64,000 nucleotides of DNA from Papaver somniferum (lineage: Eukaryota > Streptophyta > Magnoliopsida > Ranunculales > Papaveraceae), in the NCBI RefSeq assembly GCF_003573695.1, contig NC_039368.1, positions 81,978,374 to 82,042,373 on the forward strand, written 5' to 3'. Of this stretch, positions 25,588 through 35,960 are shown piece after piece. A program made the translations under genes and the position numbers. The first letter of the stretch is position 1. Every line of letters starts with the position of its first letter. Under the pieces are notes generated by a model. The model made no database searches, had not been told where the DNA came from, and worked only from the letters and a program-made list of their open reading frames with translations.

Positions 25588-28500
25588 CTAAAGCGAGGTT
25601 ATAGCTGACCTGTGGGCTATGTCATATACTGAGATGAGAATCTCTGCTCCTATAAGTATAATGATAAGCCACTCCAGGAAATCTGATTTCCTATTCTGAA
25701 GAATTTCCTGTAAAAAGCGAATATTGTGCTGCAAGGAAGAAACATTACACATTAGTAAGAGAACCTTGATTCCAGTGACGAGTTCGGCCGTAAAAAACAC
25801 CATCAATCAAAAAGATTATTGTAAAGAAATGCAAGAAAAAACATGTACCTCAACAAACTTTAACTTAAAATCAAGGGTTTGAAATCTTTGAGTCAATTCA
25901 AATTCATCTCGAAGGTACTCCCATATCTGGGCATACTTAGCATCTTTCCAGGCAATGTCTGATCTGAAAATCCCAGGAAATTAAAATTGGCTAAGCGCCA
26001 TACACAAAAGGCTGAGCTTGTATCATAATTCCCAGTTGGCAGCAGCATTTGCAGGAACAAGATCATATATAAAGATTAAACCATCCTTTTCAGGGAAGAA
26101 ACAGGCGTTAATTTAAAGTATAAACTATAAAATAAAATAGACACAACCATATCTTAAACACATAAATGGAGAGCAAGATCTTTTTATGGTCGTTTTCAAC
26201 CCACTATGGTTTATGGTACAAAAGGCAGTCCCAACATCTCAAATTAGGCTTTTGTGTCGAAACTCGAAATGCAGAAACCCTCGAGTAAAAACATCCTTGA
26301 ACTAGTTTCAAAAGGTGTGTGCATTATCAGCTGTTTCGAATGGAAGATGAATAATGAGGAAAAGTGACCCCGTTCAAAAGTGTCATCATCTGTACTTGCT
26401 AGCTAAGCAATTGATTACCTCTCAAAAAGCCCAAGCTTAAGAATAACATCAGCAAGATTAGAATTCGCTTTCCCAACAAGTTGAAATAGCTTTTTTCTTT
26501 CCATGGTAAAGGTTCCTGTTTTCTCCATTCCACGATTAATGTCTGTAAATTCTGCAACCATCCCATCAACCTGAAAGAGATAATGAACCTGTAAGTTTGT
26601 TCTTCTTGCTGAAACAAAAAAAAATGACTATTTTACCCATTTAAGAGATATACCTGCCGGACATAGTAATCAAGAGCAATACTTTGCCCAAGGACGCTAC
26701 CAATTGTACGAATCCCATCAATGTTTACGTACTGCAACATTATATAATCTAACCCGCCTTCCATCCAAGTCTGCAAATTTGGGATCTCTCTCACCTCGTA
26801 TTCTAAAATTACATTTACACACACAAAGAGAAAAAGGTCAGGATAGTGATAATCCGGCATCCTAAAAGTGCCATAGAAATTGCGAAGGCTGGCAACAACA
26901 AAGTAAAAATTCTTGCAGTATAAACAGCATGATAGCAGTTAGACCAATGTGACACATTATAACCAAAATGATAGTAAAGAGCAGATCATATAAACAAAAA
27001 AACATCATCCGATAATAAGTAAATACCATTTGCATCATGCTAATTTCTGGGTGCACTGGTTCTTGCCAAAAATAAAAATATGGGGCAAACTCTCAAATTT
27101 ACCGAATAAAAGATTTTATGCAAAACGTGCTAATTTATGTTTGTTACCAGGATTTTGCAGTCATCACCACCATCTATCTTATGCTTTAACAGAGCATTCA
27201 ACAGAATATGTTTTCTAGTAGTGTAAGACCGGGCTCTAAACTTTGAAAGTAGTACCACAAAAACGAAGATATAAAGAGGCTAAGAGCGGGAACTTTATAA
27301 TAGACTGAGCATTATAGAAAATATCTCACCATCTTTCCTCATTTCAGGAAGCAACCCTGAAGCATGTCTCTCTATGATTTTCAGATACCCATCAACGTCG
27401 CTATCTTTAATATTAAACAAAACAGCAGATCCATATTGAAAAACTACCATATAACAGTAATCGCTCCCACTTAAGCTAGCCTCCAAGTCCTGAAACAAGG
27501 AGTTTAAAAAGGAATTTGGAGTCGAGATATGTTTTCTCGCATTCCCGGTAGTAAAAAGAAAAAATATACATTCAATCGCTTATAGGTGTGATATGGAACC
27601 AATAGTGTCGCGCATTGCAAGGTTTTTGGGATAAAGAAATATCCAGGTCATACCAAGACCAACCCAGGCCATACCAAGACTTTCAATCAGGAGAACAGGG
27701 TTTCAGAAACATTAGAGACATCACTCATGCAGATGCTTCAAGCAATATTCAATACTTGGATTCACTTCACAATTCTAACAAGACCACTAAGGAATTAAGC
27801 TGACGACCTCTTAATATTTTACTTTGTGTGATACCAATAATGGTACAAAGTAGGTACACCACATACATTTCAATGTTCCAGATTACACTTCTCAAGAACA
27901 CTTAACCTTATGCTATTTGTATCCTACAATATACTTGTCATATGACATTCAAATGTTAACTTAAAAACAGGATTCTACTTGGATTTTTAGGTCATAACCC
28001 ATGTACCAATGAAATGTGTTCCACAATAAACAGGGTTCGGTTACACCGCAGAATTAGGACAGCCAAAACCAAATATTGAGGAATAACTTACATGAGGATT
28101 TGAATTGGTATCCCCAAATCGAAGAACAGCATAGTTAGTCATTCTTGAAGTAGGCGGAATGTGATTAGCTTTATTCCAATCAATCAAACTTCTCAAATCA
28201 ATACTGCAATCAATAAAACTCGTCTCAATTTTCCACAAAAATCACAAAACTATAAACATGAAAAAAAAGAAGGAAAACAATGAATAGAAAAAATCAAACC
28301 TGGTAGATAGAAAAAAAGATCTAACAGGAATAGAAGCTCTAATTTCCTCAACAGTATCATACACAACCCCTGAAAACGAAGCTGAATCATTCAATTCAAC
28401 TGGATTAGTTGAAGCAGAAGCAGCAGCAGAAGAAAACCCACGAATACTTACAGAACCAGCACCGTCACCACTACCATTTCTATTAACAGATACAAAACCT

Positions 28501-28697
28501 AGATTCCGATTAGTGAAAAATGGGGTTGTTGTTCTTGGACAAGAGAAACAACGAATTGTATTCTTAGGGATAATGAGACAAGGTTTTGCAATAATAGATG
28601 ATGATGATTTGATTGTAAAAAGCTTCAGAGAATTACGAACTCCTAACATTTCTGCAACCCCACAGTGGAAGTTGTGGAACCAATTCTTCCTCTCCAA
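25588..28697 (-). CDS. RETARDED ROOT GROWTH (RRG)/DUF155 family protein, intact
   Basis: Seven minus-strand exons (28300-28697, 28092-28203, 27330-27489, 26654-26802, 26419-26570, 25849-25963, 25588-25728) join in frame to 408 residues. The Ser/Arg-rich N-terminus up to about residue 90 looks like an organelle transit peptide; the Arabidopsis relative RRG is mitochondrial and supports root meristem cell division. The DUF155/RMD1-like core follows: SIDLRSLIDWNKAN, MVVFQYGSAVLFNI, NIDGIRTIGSVLGQSIALDY, MERKKLFQLVGKANSNL, DIAWKDAKYAQIWEYLRDEF. A hydrophobic helix near the end (LEWLIIILIGAEILISVYDI) is likely a membrane anchor. A second in-frame Met (MLGVRNSLKLF, residue 17) could be the true start. 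All junctions are GT-AG. Confidence 0.93.
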
Positions 28698-28896
28698 GTA
28701 TAAATGAAATCCAAAGGTTCTCTTGGGGAATTAGGGTTTTAGGAGTACCCTTTACAGGGAAACTATGATTTCAGTACAGGACGCCTTGGGGGCTTTGGTT
28801 GGTTGATTATCTTGCGTTTGTGGCTTGAGAGATTATGTACACATGTTGAAAAGGAGAGACCCTTCTGTTTCGTAACCTGGTATAGGGGTGGAAGAA

Positions 28897-29555
28897 ACCA
28901 TTAGAGGGGTTGAACTATGATAATAATGTCTAGTTAGTTGTTAGGGGGTGACCTTTCATCATTAAACCTAAAAAAAAAAAGGAAAAACTATTTATTTCTA
29001 ATCATCGACAACAACCAAAAATCAATCATCACCAACAACAATTAAATAATCAATCATCACCAACAACAATTCAAAATCATCATCAATCACCCTTCCATCG
29101 ATCAAACCTAAAAAAAAAAAAAAACCTTATTTTCTAATTCTAATCAACAACCCAAAATCAATCTATTGCAAATGAGATTGAAGTATGTTATTTTTTCTCA
29201 ATCACTCGAAAAAACGATTTCAGAACCAGTTACGGTTGGCTTTTTCTTTTTAGAAACCAACCGTAACTAGTTACAGTTGGCTATTTGGTTTTCAGAAGCC
29301 AACCGCAACTAGTTACAGTTAGATTTAGTGAGTTACGGTTGGTTCCGAAAAGCCGAATATATCAGTTATGGTTGGATTCAATGAGTTATGGTTGGTTTCG
29401 GAAAATCAAAAACATGAGTTACGGTTGGATGTAATGAGTTACGGTTGGCTTCAAGCAAAAAAAAAATGTAACTTTTTACGGTTTAGATAAGGGGATTTTA
29501 AAATTATTTACTAGTGAGCCCTATTTTGTCTTATTATAGCAGCCCTTATAACAGA
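28897..29555. mobile_element. Probable MITE with AGTTACGGTTGG motif array
   Basis: The ends are loosely inverted: TTAGAGGGGTTGAACTATGA on the left; TTATAAGGGCTGCTATAATA reading inward on the right. The interior has CATCACCAACAACAATT direct repeats (about 29024-29075) and the AGTTACGGTTGG array. Ends and target duplication are uncertain. Confidence 0.45.
29215..29450. repeat. Array of AGTTACGGTTGG motifs, partly as hairpins
   Basis: AGTTACGGTTGG or close variants occur about nine times. The first two units are paired with inverted CCAACCGTAACT / CCAACCGCAACT, giving hairpins at 29230-29275 and 29273-29315. The rest are direct copies spaced about 25-30 bases apart. Confidence 0.85.
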
Positions 29556-30059
29556 TTACTTTGTTTTGGAGAAACCCTTTTGTTTTGGCCCCCACGTTGC
29601 AATTTATACTGCCAGAAGTTCATTAGGATCGGATAATATCAATGACCTGAGTTAGAAACCCATCAATTAAAAAAAATGTATAATAGGACATATAAGAGAC
29701 CAGAATGCCTTTTTCTCAGCAATAATTTTGGCAAGAAAATTTAAGAGACAAGGAAGTAAATAACAGCATGCCCAACCAAACATGTCAAAACGATTGAGAG
29801 ACAGTTAACTGGACTCTACCAATTTTAGGAGCAGCAAAAATCAACATTGTTACAAAATAGAACAAGGATACTAATTAACATGTCTTTAACTAGCTTGATA
29901 CTAACATCTTACAATGTTTTCTGCAGTAAAAAATCAAGTGATTTGAAATACAGACAAATAAGGAAGGGGTGTGCTGATAACTATAAGGCCTAAAAATGGG
30001 GAGTAAAAAAAATAAAATAAATAACCATCCACATTAAGTCTAGCTACACAAGTCTCGTG

Positions 30060-30305
30060 AACCTTGATAACAGAGTATTAATGGTGAAATCATATTTTTC
30101 TATTACAGATAAGGTGAATAAGATTAAAAACAGTTATTCGCACGTATGGTACACACAAGTGCATTAATAGAAATACAGAAACTTCACATGACAGTCACAT
30201 GAATAACGGTTAACCTACACTGCAGCATACTCCTTATCTTACACCACTTCATTAACTTCAGCTGTAACACCATTATCAGCTGACAAATTTGAGTACGTCT
30301 CAAAA
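30060..30305 (-). repeat. 3' LTR of the minus-strand copia copy
   Basis: It matches the LTR at 38920-39180 in inverted orientation (GGTGTTACAGCTGAAGTTAATG, reduced here to shared blocks such as GAAGTTAATGAAGTGGTG and TTAATGCACTTGTGTGTACC). It follows a polypurine tract near 30305-30315. Confidence 0.7.
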
Positions 30306-32430
30306 TCCCCCTTAAGCTGATGGGAGGAGCAATCATTTCAACTTGAATCTCCGCGATGAAAATCTAGGACCATGTAGAGGTTTAGTGAAGATGTCTGCAA
30401 TTTGATCCAATATGTTGACGTAGTAGACATCCAAAGGGTTGCTCTGCATTAGCTCTCTAATAAATTGATATTCCAGATGGACATGTTTCATTCTACAATG
30501 CATGAAAGGATTTGATGCAAGTAAGATGAAACTGATATTATCACAAGTAAGTTTAGGAATACCAGTAATTGGAAAATAAAGATCATGTAGGATATAACAT
30601 ATCCAAACTATCATAGAAACACTATGAGCAAGTGTTATATACTCAGCTTCTGTACTTGATCTAGCCACAGTAGTTTGCTTCTTAGAGGATCAAGAAACAA
30701 TATCCATCAGTTAATCTCCTGTCATCAACACAGTCAGCCAGTCTGCATCTGAAAATCCCAAAAGAAAAGAAGTTCTTATTGTAAAATGTAATCCAAACAT
30801 CAAAGTTCCTTTTATATATCTCAGTATCGTCTTAGCTGGCATAAGATGAGGAACTCTTGGATGCTGCATATACTGACAGACTAAATACATAGCATAAGAA
30901 ATTTCCGATCTTATCCAAGTAATATAATGAAGAGCTACAACAAGTGATTTATATTTTATAAGATTTTCCAGTAGTTCCCCTACATCCTTGCTGAATTTTT
31001 GTGAAGTTGCATTAGGAGTCTGACAAGGTTTGTGTCTTTTCACATGATGCTTGTGTAATAAATCAAAAGCATACTTAGTCTGAGAGAGAAATAATGATTC
31101 AGTATTTCTTTTAATCTTTAGACCAAGAAGATAGTATAAATCACCTAAGTCTTTAATAGGAAACTACAATTACAGCTGAGAGACAATGCCTTTTAGAAAA
31201 TCAGAGCTAGACCTAGAGAGTAAAATGGCATCTATATATATTAGAACAACTGTGATTTGAGAACCATCAGTATGAACAAAAAGAGAAGGATCTCCTACTG
31301 AATTTACAAACTTTAGGTTTGTTACGGTTGAACTCAACTTTTCATAACATGCACTGGGTGCTTGCTTGAGTCCATAAATTTCTTTGTGTAGTTTGGAGAC
31401 ATGATTTGGTCCGGATGTATCAACAAAACCAGGTTGTTGGATCGTTTACACTTCTTCCTTTATATATTCATGCAAAAATGCATTGCTAACATCCAACTGG
31501 TGAATATGCCAATAAAACTGCACAACCATTGATAAAATCACTTTAACTGTAGTTGGTCTAGAAACATGACTAAAAGGTTCATCAGAATCAATTACCTGTT
31601 ATTGATGATAACCATTTGCCAACAATATGACCTTGTATCTCTTTATGATTCCATATGTATTATGTTTAATTTTGAAAACCCATTTTCACCTAACTAGACT
31701 GTAATCATCAGACAGTAAACTAGCGACCAAGTTCCAGCTTGAATAAGAGCATTATACTCATATACAAAAGAAGCTCTCCAAACTTCCTCATTGTGAGTAG
31801 CTGTAATACATGTAGGAACTGTAACTTTCTTGTTAACAATAAAATCAGCATGTAATGGATGCTTAGTAGCAAAATATAATTTTGGTGTTCTAATTCCATA
31901 TTATCCCTAGTAGTCATGTTATGATCATTCTTAGTATTAGGGACAACAGAAGAAGGAATCAAAGAAGCAGAGTTAGTATGAGAACACATGACTAAGAGAT
32001 GTATAAATGATAACAGTTGATCCTTCTACAGTTGTGTCAACTGGCACAATTGATCCCAATTTAGTTGTGTCAACTGTTACAGTTGATCATGCTATATATA
32101 GTTGTATCAACTTCTGAAGTAGAATGCATGAGTTGATGATAGGGGAAAGATGATTCATCAAAATATAAATGTCTAGAGATGTAGATAGTACCAATCAGTG
32201 GATCAAAGCATCTATATCCTTTTTGAGCACGAACGTAGCCTAAGAGACATAATGTTTACTCCTAGGCTCAAGTTTGTTGGAAGTATATGGTGTAGGCCAT
32301 GGAAAATATGAACACTCAAAAACTTTGAAAAAGTTGTAATCAGGTTTTTGACGAAAGAAAAGTTCAAAAGGTGTAAGAATGTTGATGGATCTTGTGGGCA
32401 GTGTATTTATAAGATATAATTTGCATTGAT
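30306..32430 (-). pseudogene. Ty1/copia element, minus copy: reverse transcriptase and RNase H
   Basis: RNase H is read at 30333-30668 (SSTEAEYITLAHSVSMIVWI, KHVHLEYQFIRELMQSN, DQIADIFTKPL). Reverse-transcriptase pieces are at 30711-31700 (YKSLVVALHYITWIRSEISY, TILRYIKGTL) and the linker with AGTTGAT repeats at about 32000-32110. There are many frameshifts and stops. The coding order continues across the hAT insertion at 32431-35414 into integrase at 35423-35960. Confidence 0.85.
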
Positions 32431-32631
32431 CAGGGTCGTCTTAGGCCTAGGGCGAGATGGTCGACCACCCTAGGCCCAATAAAATTGTGCACAACCTATT
32501 CAGCCATTTTACCTAGTAAATGAAGGGTGGTGAATAATCAAAATTTTGAATTACAGAGAATATTAATGAGATCGATTAATAGTTTAAGTGATGCTAATTT
32601 TTACAAATTTTTAGCTTGTACTTATCGAAAG

Positions 32632-33856
32632 TAGGCATGTCAATGGGTGCCTAATTACCCGGAACCGGACTGGATCCGGTTGAATTGGGTCCGGTTCTGG
32701 GTCCTCATATTGGACCCATTAGTAGTTTTAATACCCGACGGGTAGAGTTAGTTTCGGATCCGACGGATACCCGCGGTTCCCGGATACCCGACCTAAATTT
32801 GCTTAAAACCTCAAAATAAGGTATCAGCTATGATAATTCTGCCTGTCACTCTCTGAAACCTCTCGACCTGAGAACCTAAACTATGCTTGAAAAAGAGATT
32901 TCCATGGCGACTGTTGAATCGACACGATTTCGTTACTATCCCATGCCTTTTGTAGTTTAATTTTATTCCTTTTCTAGCTTAATCTACCATTTCTAAGTAA
33001 TTTGATTTTCCTGACATTATTATTGGTAGTTAATAGAGAAGAATCAAAGTTATTCAAGTTTCGGCTTGATTAATAAGGATGGGTTATGGCAAAATTCAAA
33101 CTTTGAATGAGTTCTATATGGAGTTAGATGGTGTTTTTAAACGAGAAAAAAGCCGAAGAACACTAGTTGTTGTCACTGTTTGTTGGGAAGTGAATGGCTG
33201 AATTAGAGACTGTTTCGGTGTGTGAATGTTTATAAATGTTGGGTTGTATTCAAGCATGAATTTGCAGGTGAAGAAGACATATGAGGAGCTCAATATAGTA
33301 GGGAGAGACGCACCTCTTGACAGCAACAAAATTGCACATAAATTGTTTGATGAAAAGCCTGAATTAAGAAAAAAAGGGTAAAAGTTATTATTTCATTCTT
33401 TACTTATTCAGTAATTGTAGGGGTGATTTGTTGGTGGATTTTGATTAATTTGATCGTTTAGGATATGGGATATGTGGCTTATTAAATTTCCAAAGCTTTG
33501 TGATTGAAATTACTCCTAGGCGTACTAAAGCATCGTTTAACATTGCGTTCCAATCTATCTAATGGTGGAATGTTCTGAATTTATGTCGTTTGATTCATTG
33601 GGGAATGATATCTTTGTTTGTGTCTATGTTCCTAATCTCAATTTAATTTCATTGGTTCACAAGCTTGGGATTTGTTGAAATACCCGTTTAATACCTGGAA
33701 TCGGTGGGTACCCGGCTGTTTAATAGGGTCCGGTTCTGGGTTCACTAATTTAGGAACCGGACCCGGAACCGCTAGGACCCGGAACCGGGAAAAATAATAG
33801 GGTCCGGTTCTCGGTAATATGATACCCGGGAGGAACCGGACCCGTTCACAGCCCTA
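32632..33856. mobile_element. Nested hAT-type element with possible captured gene pieces
   Basis: The ends are TAGGCATGTCAATGGGTGCC and GACCCGTTCACAGCCCTA, flanked by a perfect 8-bp duplication ATCGAAAG (32624-32631 and 33857-33864). Subterminal regions are rich in GGAACCGGACC motifs in both orientations. Inside are a leader-like stretch with ATGGCGACTGTTGAATCG (32911) and an exon-like piece at 33269-33378 bounded by TTTGCAG and GGGTAAAAG. Confidence 0.88.
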
Positions 33857-34170
33857 ATCGAAAGTATTTTTAAATTTTTGTTAATCCTCAAAACTTATCC
33901 TCCGTACTATTTGCTAAATTACAAAGTTATTATAAATCACTGAATTTAGAATATTTATTTTTTAAACACTTTGCGGCATTTGTGATATTTTTTTATAGCG
34001 AAAACAAGATAAAAATGGTAAAAAAAATATGGGCGGCCTTCGTCCGCTTCGGTGTTAGCTAGCACTGTGACTTTCTTAAACACAATTTTGATTATTTCTG
34101 AACTCTTGCTGGACTTTTATATGCATGCATAAGGATTGCTCAGCTGATTTAATCATTGATTCTTCATTTA

Positions 34171-35330
34171 CTCCCTCCGTCCCACTATTATGTGACCTAT
34201 TTATCTTTAGATTTTGTCCCATAATAAGTGACATATATCACTAAACAAGGAGATATTTTTAAAATTATCCTTTTAATTAATTATAAAGAAATATGCATAA
34301 TTTGATAGGCATGTTTATATTCGTTAAGTAGGTGTTTTAAAATGCTTTTCAATGGTATGAAGTTTGCGAACATCCATGGTGTGGTTTGAGAGATAAATCA
34401 TTTCAAAATTTCACTAGTTATTATCCATAAGAGTGTAATTGTAAAATGCTTAAAAGTACTATTTTCCCTTGTTTGCCTTAAAAATTGTGCAAACTTACAG
34501 GGGTGTATTGGATCAGGATTTATATGGATAAAAATGGATACTAGTTTTACCAGAATCTAGTGGATTCATAATGTTTTTAAAAGAATCACTTAGATTCTTA
34601 TATATATATAATTTTGCATTATAAAGGATTAAGTTAGGATTAATTTTGATAAAATGAATTACCAAATCGGGTAATATAGTTGAAAAAATATATCAAGGTT
34701 ATCATGTGAAGATGGGTGGTGGTGGCCGGTATTGGTGGTCATTGGTGATCTGTGTTGGTGGGCGATGGTGGTGGTGGTGGTTGGTGATGGTACTTGGAGG
34801 TCGTTGTTAGTGGATAGTGGTGGTTTTTGTTGGTGGTGGTCGATGGCGGTGGTCAATGCTGGTGGGTGATGGTAGCGATGGTGGTGGTGGTGCACGTGCT
34901 GGTTGGTGGTGTGTGGCGGTGGTGGTTAGTATTGGTGGTAATGGGTGGTGGTGATGGAAAAACGTAACATGCTGTGATAAAAAAAGCAAACCAAAAAAAT
35001 AAAAAATATTGTCCATAAAAATCCATGAAACTCTTATGGTTTGGGTTGAGATTACTATGAGATAATAACATACATATTTTCACTACAAATATCCATAAGA
35101 ATCCTAATATATCTTGTTTATCAATTATCCTAAGAAATCTTAAAAGAATTGAATACCTAGGATAATTGTGGAATCTTAAAAAATCAATATTGAATACCAT
35201 GGATATATAATGATTTCTTATATATCCTAATTGAATACCTAGGAGATTTTAGGATTGTTAAATATCCGTATAACTACTAATCCAATACACCCTTGTTAAA
35301 CTAGGGCACTTAATAGTAGGGAGGGTGGAG
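34171..35330. mobile_element. Stowaway/Mariner-like element
   Basis: CTCCCTCCGTCCCACTATTA at the left is matched by inverted TAATAGTAGGGAGGGTGGAG at the right, with TA on both sides (34169-34170, 35331-35332). The left 270 bp match the copy at 63259. A further MITE is inserted at 34501. Confidence 0.8.
34501..35292. mobile_element. MITE nested in the Stowaway-like element
   Basis: The ends GGGTGTATTGGATCAGGATT and inverted GGGTGTATTGGATTAGTAGT are terminal inverted repeats. The interior is dominated by a GGTGGTGGTGG low-complexity stretch at 34700-34950, whose His-rich and Pro-rich translations are not real proteins. The target duplication was not identified. Confidence 0.65.
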
Positions 35331-35422
35331 TATTATTTGTGCTCATATATTCTACAAATAGGAGGCCCTCTTTTGAAAGTTCGCAACAAGCATAAAATGG
35401 TAGAGACGGTCCTGGCAGTGAT

Positions 35423-35960
35423 TAGAGCTTCAGTTCAAAATACATTTGGTAGACCAGAATGAAATAAAAATGCTCCGGTGATACCTAGTAAATGTTTATG
35501 CTTGACCAACCACACCTTTCTGTTCAAGTATGTGAGGACAAGTAAACTCATGAGGAGAAAAAAAATTAAGCACAAAAAATTATGAGAAAGGTGTTTAAGA
35601 ACTCACCACCATTATCTATTCCGATAGTTATATAGAATTTTTTCTATTGTTATAACAAATGATTGAAAAGCATGTTTGAAGTCAAATTTTGAGGCTAAAG
35701 GTAAGACCTAGCAATATTTTTGTAATCATCAATTGTATTATCATAATACACATAGCTAGATTCAAAAGACACATGACATGGACCCAGAGATCCATGTGTA
35801 ACAACTCTATATGTTGTATTTCAACATTACAAGATATTTGAAAAGGAAGTTTTTGACTTCTACCGACTTTGCATTCATTACATGTAAATGGCTTATTGGA
35901 AACAGTCTTAAGATTTATATGACTATAGATTTTCTGAAGCGTTTGAAATGAGGGATGTCT
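35423..35960 (-). pseudogene. Ty1/copia minus copy: integrase part
   Basis: The minus strand reads HPSFQTLQKIYSHINLK, CNECKVGRSQKLPF and IELLHMDLWVHV, the GAG-pre-integrase and integrase zinc-binding region. It stops abruptly at about 35960, where the plus-strand copy begins in the opposite direction. Confidence 0.8.

Larger units (their letters stand above)
32431..35414. mobile_element. hAT-type element, about 3 kb, splitting the minus copia copy
   Basis: It starts CAGGGTCGTCTTAGG and ends AGAGACGGTCCTG (inverse CAGGACCGTCTCT). The flanks GCATTGAT (32423-32430) and GCAGTGAT (35415-35422) are an 8-bp duplication with one mismatch. Removing it rejoins copia integrase sequence exactly as in the plus copy near 36775. 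It houses two further insertions, at 32632 and 34171. No transposase was recognised. Confidence 0.75.

Noticed and set aside
34659..35016. His-rich and Pro-rich minus-strand ORFs
   Set aside because: They are translations of a GGTGGT low-complexity stretch inside a MITE.
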